Part shown: piece by piece, positions 1 to 5,210 of the stretch
How the letters are laid out: each line of letters starts with the position of its first letter
Numbering within the stretch: position 1 is the stretch's first letter
Source of the DNA: Candidatus Brocadiaceae bacterium
GTDB taxonomy: Bacteria > Planctomycetota > Brocadiia > SM23-32
Length of the DNA: 7,298 bases
NCBI GenBank assembly: GCA_003567495.1
Contig: PWZK01000365.1
Span: 1-7,298 of the forward strand
Direction of reading: 5' to 3'
Made by a program: the position numbers and the translations under genes
The notes under the pieces: generated by a model
The model's database searches: none
What the model saw: the letters and a program-made list of their open reading frames with translations, nothing else
What the model was told of the DNA's origin: nothing

Positions 1-2
1 AA

Positions 3-128
3 AAACATCTTGAAAGGGTAAACGCTATCATGAATACTACGGGAACGAATAATCTCATGCCGGTGAACAAGCTGTTTTTGGTGCTTCCGGACTCCGATTT
101 TGCGGCTTTTATGACGGAATGCTCATAA
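3..128 (+). CDS. 3' end of an unidentified gene (partial, 5' end outside window)
   Basis: An open frame runs from the left edge to a TAA at 126-128, giving about 41 residues that end in LPDSDFAAFMTECS. No stop interrupts it, and the composition (PVNKLFLVLPDSDFAAF) looks like an ordinary globular C-terminus. No family can be named from so short a piece. Internal ATG codons at 30 and 57 exist, but no good ribosome binding site precedes them, so this is more likely the tail of a longer gene than a small gene. A GGGTC-T-GACCC palindrome starts two bases after the stop. The frame could be a chance opening of 41 codons, hence the low confidence. Confidence 0.4.
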   Translation, partial: KHLERVNAIMNTTGTNNLMPVNKLFLVLPDSDFAAFMTECS

Positions 129-130
129 AG

Positions 131-141
131 GGGTCTGACCC
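131..141. repeat. Short GGGTC-T-GACCC palindrome, REP/RAYT-like
   Basis: The perfect 5-bp inverted repeat GGGTCTGACCC sits two bases after the stop codon of the partial gene, preceded by AAAG. GGGGTC/GACCCC palindromes of this kind are often seen next to REP-associated tyrosine (Y1) transposase genes and as scattered remnants in many genomes; that link is from general knowledge, and no transposase is in this window. It could instead be a minor stem of a transcript end. Confidence 0.35.
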
Positions 142-223
142 AGATATAGTTCCGTTATCGTCTTTAATAGCAAGGCTTTGTGTATGTTTTGGTTCTGGAA
201 AATAGGCCTTAAACGCGTTTTAT

Positions 224-259
224 GGGGGTGTTTTGGGGTTTTAAGGGGTTTTTGCCGGG
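224..259 (+). other. G-tract array (possible G-quadruplex) in the YihY leader
   Basis: Four G-tracts lie on the + strand at 224-228, 235-238, 245-248 and 257-259, separated by T-rich loops of 6, 6 and 8 bases. This roughly fits a long-loop G-quadruplex motif and lies 55-90 bases before the YihY start, so it could be in that mRNA's leader. The last tract has only three G and the last loop is slightly long. A functional role is not shown. Confidence 0.35.
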
Positions 260-313
260 CATTGGCGTTATCTGGAGGTAAGTCCTCAGTAAAACACGTC
301 TCATTTTGAGAAT

Positions 314-1669
314 ATGGAAATGTTAAAAAAAATATTCGACATATTGTTCGGCCGGATCGGGATGGTTCGCAGGTTTCTCGTGTTTCAAGGCAAGGCATGG
401 AGGTATTGTGTCGGGCTGCTGGAGAAGAACAGAGCGTCGGATGCTGCGGCCTCGCTTGCTTTCAGCACGATTTTTGGTCTGGTGCCGCTTGCAGTCGTTG
501 TGCTTGTGGTTTTTCAGTTCATGCCCGGCTACGAGGATATCGGCGAGAGAATAAAAGGTTTCGCATACGAGCAGCTGCACCTCAGCGCCATAGAATACAT
601 GCCGACCGATGCCGAAGAGCCCGAGATGCTTACAGATCACCTGGACGGCATAATCTACAACGTCGTTGACGGGGTGGATACGGGCGGAATAACGGCTATC
701 AGCATGGGATTCGTTATAGTGGCCGCTTTGCTTTTACTTTTTAAAATAGAGCGGGCGTTCAACAACATATACCACGTTGTCTTCAGGCGCAATTTTATGC
801 AGAGGATGGTCAATTACTGGGCGGTAATGACACTCGGGCCGGTGATTTTAGGGGTCGGCGTCTATGTAATGACACAATATATGTCGGGCAGAGGGCTTGA
901 GACCACAGTTATTTCCGACTTGGGCTGGACTGCGGTATCATATCTTCTGGCGGTTGCCACATTTTTTCTTCTTTATTTTGTGCTTCCGAATACCTCGGTT
1001 GAGGTGCGTTCGGCGCTCTGGGGCGCGGCTGTGGCCGCACTGGGGTGGATGATTACCAAATGGATTTTTGGCCTTTATATAACCAATTTCCTCCCGTACC
1101 GCGACATTTACGGCGCAATAGGTCTGATCCCGCTTGGCGTGATATGGATATATATAACATGGCTTATCGTGCTATTCGGTCTTCAGCTTACTTTCACCAC
1201 GCAGCATTTAAAAACTCTTGACCAAAAAGACGTGGAGGCCGCGCGTAAAAAGGACGAATATTTCCTTGCCAACGACACGACCGTAATAGGGATAGTCAGG
1301 GAGGTGGCCGAGGGGCTTGAGACCCGTCGGGGGCCAGTCGGCATGGAATATATATGCAGCAGGCTTGACATCCCCGGCGAGTTCGGCGAACGGGTGGCCT
1401 CACACCTGGTCAAAGCCGGGATTCTGGTGCGGGTCTCGGAACCGCGCGAGGGCTACATGCTTGGCGCGGATCCGCGTGATATCAGGGTCTGCGACGTGGT
1501 GGCGGTGCTCGATAAGTCGGGTTTCGGCTATCGCTCGGCCTCGCAGCATGCCGGCATGCTGCGCATCCTGCAATCACGAAGGGATGCGCTGGGCCAGTTT
1601 ACGCTTAAGGATATCCTGAGCGAGCGGCCCGGGGTCCCGCAGGCCGGGGACGATGCGAAGCGTGATTGA
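314..1669 (+). CDS. YihY/BrkB-family inner membrane protein with C-terminal winged-helix-like domain
   Basis: This 451-residue protein belongs to the YihY/BrkB (UPF0761) family of polytopic membrane proteins, once wrongly called ribonuclease BN; their true role is uncertain. About six hydrophobic segments are visible near residues 47-70, 127-144, 168-188, 205-225, 235-257 and 266-296. The family hallmark is present: YRDIYGAIGLIPLGVIW at 262-278, followed by IYITWLIVLFG. Residues ~318-400 form a soluble extension resembling a winged helix: VREVAEGL, then GMEYICSRLDIP, then VASHLVKAGILV and a YMLG wing, with an Rrf2-like 'DIRVCDVVAVLD' stretch. Shorter family members lack this part. The frame is closed by a stop at 290-292, so the start must be the ATG at 314 or 320. 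Neither has a strong ribosome binding site, and the GGAGG at 274-278 is too far upstream. The PHP gene follows 84 bp later on the same strand. Confidence 0.9.
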   Translation: MEMLKKIFDILFGRIGMVRRFLVFQGKAWRYCVGLLEKNRASDAAASLAFSTIFGLVPLAVVVLVVFQFMPGYEDIGERIKGFAYEQLHLSAIEYMPTDAEEPEMLTDHLDGIIYNVVDGVDTGGITAISMGFVIVAALLLLFKIERAFNNIYHVVFRRNFMQRMVNYWAVMTLGPVILGVGVYVMTQYMSGRGLETTVISDLGWTAVSYLLAVATFFLLYFVLPNTSVEVRSALWGAAVAALGWMITKWIFGLYITNFLPYRDIYGAIGLIPLGVIWIYITWLIVLFGLQLTFTTQHLKTLDQKDVEAARKKDEYFLANDTTVIGIVREVAEGLETRRGPVGMEYICSRLDIPGEFGERVASHLVKAGILVRVSEPREGYMLGADPRDIRVCDVVAVLDKSGFGYRSASQHAGMLRILQSRRDALGQFTLKDILSERPGVPQAGDDAKRD

Positions 1670-1736
1670 TGTGCCGATGGTTTTTAAAATTGGCGGGGCG
1701 GTTGTGCGCTTTACCAACGGAAATTTTTACTTCTAA
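1653..1736 (+). CDS. Possible small ORF, 27 residues, between YihY and PHP genes
   Basis: An ATG at 1653 inside the last codons of the YihY gene opens another frame that ends with TAA at 1734-1736, giving MRSVIDVPMVFKIGGAVVRF followed by TNGNFYF. It overlaps the YihY gene by 17 bp and ends next to the AGAGGAG ribosome binding site of the PHP gene, a layout that would suit translational coupling. GGGGA at 1646-1650 is close to the ATG but spaced only two bases from it. The peptide has a protein-like beta-strand composition, but a frame this short can arise by chance and no family is recognised. Confidence 0.22.
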   Translation: MRSVIDVPMVFKIGGAVVRFTNGNFYF

Positions 1737-1753
1737 AAAGAGGAGATAGCGTA

Positions 1754-2524
1754 ATGCAGAAAGGGATGGATTGCCACATACATACGTTCTACCAGAGATG
1801 CGGAAACGAAACCCTTAGCGTCCCGAACATAATCCGGCGGGCGGAGGCCCTGGGGCTGAGAAAAATAGCCATTACCGACCATCTCAGATACAATAAAGAC
1901 AAACTGGAAGCCTTTCATTATATCAAGTCCGACATAGATGCCGTAGAAACGGATATCGAGGTTTTTTTTGGTGTAGAGTTGGACTACATGGAGTGTGACG
2001 GCGATTTTTTTTACAGCCGTGAAATACACGAAGACATAGGTTTTGAAGTCGTAATAGGCGGCATCCATCAGGATTATACCGATTCGCAGGATATCAGTGA
2101 GGTAACCGAGATACAGCACAGGCATTTTATGAAGACGCTTACTAACCCGCTGCTTGATGTACTGGTCCATCCTTTCTGGTTTAACAAAGGTGCGGTGGAA
2201 AAGCGTGCCCCCGAGTTCTGGGAGAAGCTCATTGTTTCGGTCCCTGATGAGATGATAACCGAAATGGCCGAGGCATCGGCTGAAAACCGGTGTGCCATTG
2301 AAGTAAACTCACATGCCGTCTTCTGGCACTCCGGTTATACGGACAAGTTCAAGCACGGGTACGTAGAATTTCTCAATCGGCTGAAGGAAAAAGGCGCCCT
2401 GTTTGCCACCGGCAGCGATGCGCACGATATAAATTATATCGGCCATTCATATTATGCGGAGGGAATTTTGCACGGGCTCAACGTGCCAAAGTCCCAGATA
2501 TGGTGGCCGCAGAAAGGTGAATAA
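1754..2524 (+). CDS. PHP-domain metal-dependent phosphoesterase
   Basis: This 256-residue protein has the ordered metal-ligand motifs of the PHP (polymerase and histidinol phosphatase) superfamily, whose TIM-barrel-like fold uses two or three metal ions to cut phosphoester bonds. Visible motifs are H8-x-H10 (DCHIHTF), TDH at 41-43, E75 (GVELDY), H105 (GGIHQDY), H139 (LVHPF), E183 and H187 (IEVNSHA) and D222-x-H224 (TGSDAHD). The length suits histidinol-phosphatase-like or stand-alone PHP proteins. With no histidine-biosynthesis neighbours the substrate stays open. The start is supported by AGAGGAGA at 1738-1745, eight bases upstream of the ATG. It follows the YihY gene on the same strand and could share its transcript. 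A strong hairpin (2530-2565) lies just after the stop. Confidence 0.9.
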   Translation: MQKGMDCHIHTFYQRCGNETLSVPNIIRRAEALGLRKIAITDHLRYNKDKLEAFHYIKSDIDAVETDIEVFFGVELDYMECDGDFFYSREIHEDIGFEVVIGGIHQDYTDSQDISEVTEIQHRHFMKTLTNPLLDVLVHPFWFNKGAVEKRAPEFWEKLIVSVPDEMITEMAEASAENRCAIEVNSHAVFWHSGYTDKFKHGYVEFLNRLKEKGALFATGSDAHDINYIGHSYYAEGILHGLNVPKSQIWWPQKGE

Positions 2525-2529
2525 AGGCC

Positions 2530-2565
2530 TAATTCTTTTTCAAGACTTCGCTTGAAAAAGAATTA
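2530..2565. terminator. Perfect 15-bp hairpin after the PHP gene
   Basis: An inverted repeat pairs 2530-2544 with 2551-2565 perfectly around the loop ACTTCG. It begins five bases after the PHP stop codon, which suggests a transcript end. No T-run follows on either strand beyond those inside the stem (CTTTTT on one arm, AAAAAG on the other), so it may work by pausing or by stabilising the RNA 3' end rather than as a classical intrinsic terminator. Confidence 0.55.
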
Positions 2566-2570
2566 ATAAA

Positions 2571-2606
2571 ACGACAACGACAACGACAACGACAACGGCT
2601 ACGACT
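2571..2606. repeat. Hexanucleotide tandem repeat (ACGACA)4 plus degenerate copies
   Basis: Four exact ACGACA units occupy 2571-2594 and are followed by ACGGCT and ACGACT, which keep the 6-base period. The array lies between the hairpin after the PHP gene and another hairpin at 2634-2657. It is non-coding by context: the minus-strand frame across it gives only an alternating RCRCRC peptide. Its hexamer period matches the blocks at 4064-4092 and 4191-4229, although the unit sequence is different. Confidence 0.75.
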
Positions 2607-2633
2607 AAACGGCAAACGACATAATTTTTTAGT

Positions 2634-2657
2634 ACATCGACAATTTGTTGTCGATGT
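2634..2657. repeat. Perfect 10-bp hairpin
   Basis: ACATCGACAA (2634-2643) pairs perfectly with TTGTCGATGT (2648-2657) around a TTTG loop. A T-run (2625-2630) precedes it on the + strand, so for either strand the T-run is on the wrong side for a classical terminator. It lies in the presumed 3' untranslated part of the minus-strand deaminase transcript, so a role at that RNA's end is possible. Confidence 0.5.
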
Positions 2658-2671
2658 TGCGACATTAAGCA

Positions 2672-2740
2672 CCCACGGTCTCTTTCCGGTGGGGGTGAAA
2701 ACCCACAGGAACTGCACCGGCAGGGCTTTTCTCCCCGCTG
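2672..2740. other. Structured intergenic segment with competing hairpins
   Basis: Several stems can be drawn in this 69-bp segment. CCCACGG (2672-2678) pairs with CCGGTGGG (2686-2693) with one bulge. CCGGTG (2686-2691) can instead pair with CACCGG (2715-2720), enclosing a GGGT-GAAA-ACCC tetraloop hairpin at 2693-2704. A third imperfect stem pairs 2718-2725 with 2733-2740. The first two stems share bases and exclude each other, as in attenuators or riboswitches. No known riboswitch consensus is recognised. The segment ends just before the deaminase stop codon at 2743, so it could belong to that gene's 3' untranslated RNA or to an independent element. Confidence 0.35.
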
Positions 2741-2742
2741 TA

Positions 2743-3216
2743 TTATGTTTCGTCTTGAATCAGCACCAGCTCAATGCCAGCTTCGGTCAGCATTTCACGC
2801 GCCAGGGTGTCGGGGTATTGCTCGACGGCGACGATTCGTTTTATCCCGCAGTTAATGATCATCTTGGCGCACATTACGCAGGGGACGTGCGTGGTGTAGA
2901 GCATGCCTCCTTCACACCGTGTGCCGTAGCGGGCGGCCTGGAGCAGAGCGTTTTCTTCCGCGTGCAGGCCGCGACATAGCTCGTGTCGCTGCCCGCTTGG
3001 CACGCCCTGCGCTTCCCGAAGGCACCCCGTTTTTTCGCAGTGCGAGAGCCCCGACGGTGCGCCGTTGTAGCCGCTGGCGAGAATTCTTTTTTCAAGAACG
3101 AGAACGGCACCGATTTGACGTCGCAGGCATGTGGAACGACCGGCGACCACCCGGGCTATCTGCATAAAATACCGGTCCCAGCTCGGGCGTCCTTTTTTGC
3201 CTGTTGTATCCGTCAT
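2743..3216 (-). CDS. dCMP deaminase (ComEB-like, zinc-dependent)
   Basis: This 157-residue cytosolic enzyme of the cytidine/deoxycytidylate deaminase fold most likely converts dCMP to dUMP, feeding thymidylate synthesis. The catalytic zinc motif is clear: H85-A-E87 (GLHAEENAL), with E87 as proton shuttle, and P-C113-VM-C116. The dCMP-deaminase-specific parts are also present: GYNGAPSG at 49-56, and C60, C65, H78 and C81 in HCEKTGC and QRHELCRG, which in this family build an extra structural zinc site and part of the nucleotide pocket. The length is normal. The start is fixed by AGGAGGAG (complement of 3222-3229) five bases upstream of the ATG. The gene stands alone on its strand, back to back with the promoter-carrying inverted-repeat element at 3323-3420. 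Confidence 0.93.
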   Translation of the reverse strand: MTDTTGKKGRPSWDRYFMQIARVVAGRSTCLRRQIGAVLVLEKRILASGYNGAPSGLSHCEKTGCLREAQGVPSGQRHELCRGLHAEENALLQAARYGTRCEGGMLYTTHVPCVMCAKMIINCGIKRIVAVEQYPDTLAREMLTEAGIELVLIQDET

Positions 3217-3322
3217 CCGGGCTCCTCCTGGTATTGTATATGTTCAGTAAAACACGCTGAAAGTAATGCAGGCGGGAACGCTTGCGTCACATAAGATAAT
3301 CTCTTTTTATTCATTTTGCAAG

Positions 3323-3420
3323 TATTCCGGGGACAGTATACGGTTTTTCTGTTGACACAGCCGAGTCAAGTCGTATAATAAGAGCAGAAAACAGAAAAAC
3401 CGTATACTGTCCCCGGAATA
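3323..3420. repeat. 98-bp inverted-repeat element (perfect 31-bp arms), MITE/REP-like
   Basis: The left arm 3323-3353 starts TATTCCGGGGACAGTATACG, and its exact reverse complement forms the right arm 3390-3420. All 31 positions match and the spacer is 36 bp. Arms beginning ATTCCGGGGACAGTATAC resemble the palindromes found with REP-associated Y1 transposases, which suggests a non-autonomous mobile element; this link is from general knowledge, and no transposase is nearby. The spacer holds a sigma-70-type promoter, and its -35 lies in a small dyad (TTGAC at 3352-3356, GTCAA at 3365-3369). The element ends at the A of an ATG (3420) just before a sialidase-like gene. Confidence 0.85.
3352..3379 (+). 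promoter_or_regulatory. Near-consensus sigma-70 promoter inside the inverted repeat
   Basis: TTGACA (3352-3357) and TATAAT (3374-3379) both match consensus fully, with a 16-bp spacer. Transcription would start near 3386, include the right arm of the repeat and reach the sialidase-like gene's ATG after about 50 bases. The dyad TTGAC-N8-GTCAA over the -35 could be an operator or just part of the fold. Confidence 0.7.
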
Positions 3421-3434
3421 TGGAGAAAGGGAAA

Positions 3435-3971
3435 ATGGACAAGGTTTATAAACTCTGGACGGGCGGTGAGATGCCCCGAAGCGAAGAAATGCCGCAGGTC
3501 GAAGACGCGCAATTTCACCTGATTCAGGATTACGAGCCGCAGAAAAACGGATACAACTGGCTGAAAGGGGTTGCTCTTGCGCAGCACGAGGGACGCTGGG
3601 TGGCTTCTTTCGGGCAAAATGCAACGAAAAGTGAGAACAATGCCACCGAAATGGCCAACGTCAGAGTCAGCGCCGACGACGGTGTGAGCTGGGAGCCGCT
3701 TAAGAACCTGGACGATCCGCCGGGCGATCTGGCGGTCAGTCACGGCGTTTTTTTGAATCACGGCGATCAGCTCTGGGCTTTTATGGGGTCTTTCTACGGC
3801 AGGGGCAGACCCGGCGGACGCGTGCATACCCGAGCTTATACGGCTGTGCCCGGGTCGGTGGGAGAAGGCGCGCCGGAATGGCAAAACAAAGGGGTGGTGG
3901 CCTGGGATGGCTTCTGGCCCCTGCAGGAACCTCTGCTGATGGAAAACGGCCAGTACATTCACATATCCTGA
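3435..3971 (+). pseudogene. Sialidase/BNR-repeat-like gene, apparently truncated at the 3' end
   Basis: The 178-residue product looks like the N-terminal part of a BNR-repeat/sialidase-type beta-propeller, a fold typical of enzymes acting on glycans. An Asp-box is visible at S79-A-D81-D-G83-V-S-W86 (SxDxGxxW). Stretches such as GRWVASFGQN, SHGVFLNHGDQLWAF and FWPLQEPLLMENGQYI look like propeller strands. Full proteins of this type usually need several further blades, about 350 residues or more, yet the frame stops right after GQYIHIS. The other two frames downstream do not continue the fold, so loss of the 3' part is more likely than a simple frameshift. I chose ATG 3435 because GGAG at 3422-3425 lies nine bases upstream; an in-frame ATG at 3420 overlaps the inverted repeat's last base. 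No signal peptide is seen. Glycan specificity cannot be told. Confidence 0.65.
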
Positions 3972-4063
3972 TCTCCGAGAAAAAGCCATGAGACCTTTTT
4001 TTGCTTTTCGGGTCTTATTCAGCAAGATCGCCAATATCTAACGAACCCCGTTGGCTCACGATA

Positions 4064-4092
4064 AATCGGTATCGATATCGCTATCGGGATCG
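4064..4092. repeat. Hexamer-periodic repeat block (TATCGN units)
   Basis: The units AATCGG, TATCGA, TATCGC and TATCGG, then GATCG, follow each other with a strict 6-base period. Positions 4077-4092 (ATCGCTATCGGGATCG) are the exact reverse complement of 4190-4205 and also of all but the ends of the second copy near 4209-4223, so this block and the next form an inverted pair about 100 bp apart. Confidence 0.75.
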
Positions 4093-4190
4093 TTCTTTGT
4101 GCTTTCCAGGTTTTTTCAAAAGCCTATGCCGCATAATCGATAGCAAGCCGATACACATCGAGTTTTTCCAGCCCCAGACTATTTTTATTC

Positions 4191-4229
4191 GATCCCGATA
4201 GCGATCCCGATCCCGATAGCGATCCCGAT
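4191..4229. repeat. Tandem repeat: 18-mer GATCCCGATAGCGATCCC twice
   Basis: Two exact copies of an 18-bp unit (4191-4208 and 4209-4226), itself made of the hexamers GATCCC-GATAGC-GATCCC, are followed by GAT. The block is inverted relative to 4064-4092 and shares 16 exact bases with its reverse complement. Together they could extrude or fold into a stem with a loop of about 97 bases. Confidence 0.8.
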
Positions 4230-4263
4230 TTCTGGCACTGCCGCATAGTTCACAATCTGAACG

Positions 4264-4282
4264 CCTGCCTGCTGCAGGCAGG
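4264..4282. repeat. 9-bp palindrome CCTGCCTGC-T-GCAGGCAGG
   Basis: The left arm 4264-4272 and right arm 4274-4282 pair perfectly around a single T. It lies about 70 bp beyond the stop of the minus-strand GspC-like gene. No T-run follows in the minus direction, so a terminator role is doubtful. Confidence 0.45.
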
Positions 4283-4353
4283 GGGTTCACTGAGGATTTA
4301 CGACGATTCAAAAGGGGCGGGCATAAGGCAAGCACCTTTCTTTAGTCACCACC

Positions 4354-4451
4354 TCAATCGCGCGTGCGGTCGCGGCGCTGCCGCGTGCCTTCTTCGGCCT
4401 CTCTCATCCTCTCGAGCATGCGTTCGCGAACTTCGGGGTCGGCATCTTCCA
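4354..4451 (-). repeat. 3'-end direct repeat, copy 1 (in the GspC-like gene)
   Basis: These last 98 bp of the GspC-like gene match the last 98 bp of the upstream gene (5257-5354) at 96 positions, the offset being 903 bp. They start at the stop codon and encode the same 32-residue tail (LEDADPEVRERM, LERMREAEEGTR, QRRDRTRD). Both differences change a residue (D to A, D to G). Identity drops sharply upstream, although the proteins remain alignable there for about 20 more residues. Confidence 0.9.
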
Positions 4452-5184
4452 GCATCCTTTCGCGCCGCTCGCGCATTTCTTCGAGACGCCTCGCCCTTTC
4501 ATCATCGTCCATCTCACTCCATCGGCCTCGGCGCACGTCTTCAGCCCGCGGCGCCCCGACGGACTCTTCTTCCAAAACCGTTACGGCTCCACCGAGTCCG
4601 ACGATAAGAGCTCCGCCTGTTTGCCCGGTCGCACGACGTCCATCCCTTGCAGGCGCCTGGGAGACTTCGCCGGAGCGGTCCATATCAACCCTGTACAATT
4701 GACCGCCCCTTGCAAAAACCACGCTTCCGGGCTTTATCGTCTCAAGCCGCGCACCGCCTACAATATCCCCGATACGGTAAAGACGCTGATCTCCCGTCCC
4801 GTTCCGCATCCCTATCATAGCACGTGCCAGCGAGGCCTCGCCAGCTATGGTGCCGACAAGCCGCATTTCGGGCAGGGTATATTCATCGTTTGAGACATCA
4901 CCCCCATTATCTTCCACCTCATCGTCGGACAATGCAGCAAAAAGACCACTTGAAGCGAGCACCTTGTAATCACCCTCGGATGGGTCTGCAACAAAAACAC
5001 CGTCGACAGACGAAGTATGCGCGCTCCTGTATGCTTCGCCCGGGGAGTCGCCGGAAACCGGCCCGGCTACGGCATCGCTTTGCAAGACGCTGTAGAAACC
5101 CGCAACACTGCAGAATAAGGCCGCCAAAAGCAACAAGTTAACGATTAGCAGCACTCGCCTGTATGTTTTATTTCTATTTTCCAC
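4354..5184 (-). CDS. GspC-like (type II secretion HR-domain) inner membrane protein with charged C-terminal tail
   Basis: The 276-residue protein has a short positive N-terminus (NRNKTYRR), one membrane segment at ~10-32 and then a periplasmic part. Residues ~103-170 read like the homology region of GspC/PilP-type proteins: LPEMRLVGTIAG, SLARAMIG, DQRLYRIGDIVGGARLETI, GSVVFARGGQLYRVD. In type II secretion GspC links the inner-membrane platform to the GspD secretin, so a similar adaptor role is likely. No PDZ domain is seen. Instead residues ~225-276 are a highly charged, probably helical tail (DDDERARRLEEMRERRERML onward) almost identical to the end of the upstream gene's product. The start is GTG at 5184-5182, with GGGGAG six bases upstream. 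It lies 72 bp after the upstream gene on the same strand. No other secretion genes are in view. Confidence 0.72.
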   Translation of the reverse strand: MENRNKTYRRVLLIVNLLLLAALFCSVAGFYSVLQSDAVAGPVSGDSPGEAYRSAHTSSVDGVFVADPSEGDYKVLASSGLFAALSDDEVEDNGGDVSNDEYTLPEMRLVGTIAGEASLARAMIGMRNGTGDQRLYRIGDIVGGARLETIKPGSVVFARGGQLYRVDMDRSGEVSQAPARDGRRATGQTGGALIVGLGGAVTVLEEESVGAPRAEDVRRGRWSEMDDDERARRLEEMRERRERMLEDADPEVRERMLERMREAEEGTRQRRDRTRD

Positions 5185-5193
5185 AGTAAACTC

Positions 5194-5208
5194 CCCGCGA
5201 TATGCGGG
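5194..5208 (-). promoter_or_regulatory. Small hairpin overlapping the GspC-like gene's ribosome binding site
   Basis: CCCGC (5194-5198) pairs with GCGGG (5204-5208) around five bases. On the minus-strand RNA the stem includes three G of the GGGGAG ribosome binding site (complement of 5191-5196), so it could limit translation of the GspC-like gene. The stem is short, so the effect is uncertain. Confidence 0.35.
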
Positions 5209-5210
5209 CT

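Larger units (their letters stand above)
3972..4353. other. Gene-free interval with hexamer repeats
   Basis: No credible gene is seen in these 382 bp. Open frames across it translate the hexamer repeats into alternating RYRYRD or RDRYRD peptides and lack ribosome binding sites. It contains repeat blocks at 4064-4092 and 4191-4229 and a palindrome at 4264-4282. It lies between the broken sialidase-like gene and the 3' end of the minus-strand GspC-like gene, where both transcripts would converge. No clear terminator with a T-run was found for either gene. Confidence 0.6.

Noticed and set aside
286..298. The 13-mer TCAGTAAAACACG occurs here and again at 3243-3255
   Set aside because: A single 13-base match in about 7 kb on two strands is close to chance expectation and the flanks do not match.
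2571..2606. CRISPR-like array
   Set aside because: The repeat is a contiguous 6-base tandem without spacers, so it is a simple-sequence repeat.
2529..2717. Minus-strand frame of 62 codons downstream of the deaminase
   Set aside because: It reads through the hexamer array (RCRCRC) and two hairpins, so it is a by-product of repeats and structure rather than a gene.
2660..2742. Possible cobalamin riboswitch, suggested by GGGGTGAAAACCC and CCCCGCTGT
   Set aside because: The order and spacing of the conserved B12-box parts do not fit on either strand, and no vitamin B12 gene follows.
3976..4019. Possible terminator after the sialidase-like gene
   Set aside because: Only an imperfect, bulged stem with the T-run inside the loop can be drawn, which is not a convincing intrinsic terminator.
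3366..4034. Minus-strand frame of 222 codons covering the sialidase-like gene
   Set aside because: It crosses the inverted repeat and lacks any recognisable domain, while the + frame has an Asp-box, a good ribosome binding site and a strong promoter.
4081..4335. Minus-strand frame of 84 codons with an RDRYRDRDRYRDR stretch
   Set aside because: The peptide is just the translation of the hexamer repeats, there is no ribosome binding site and no family signal; the same holds for the + strand frame 4001-4201.
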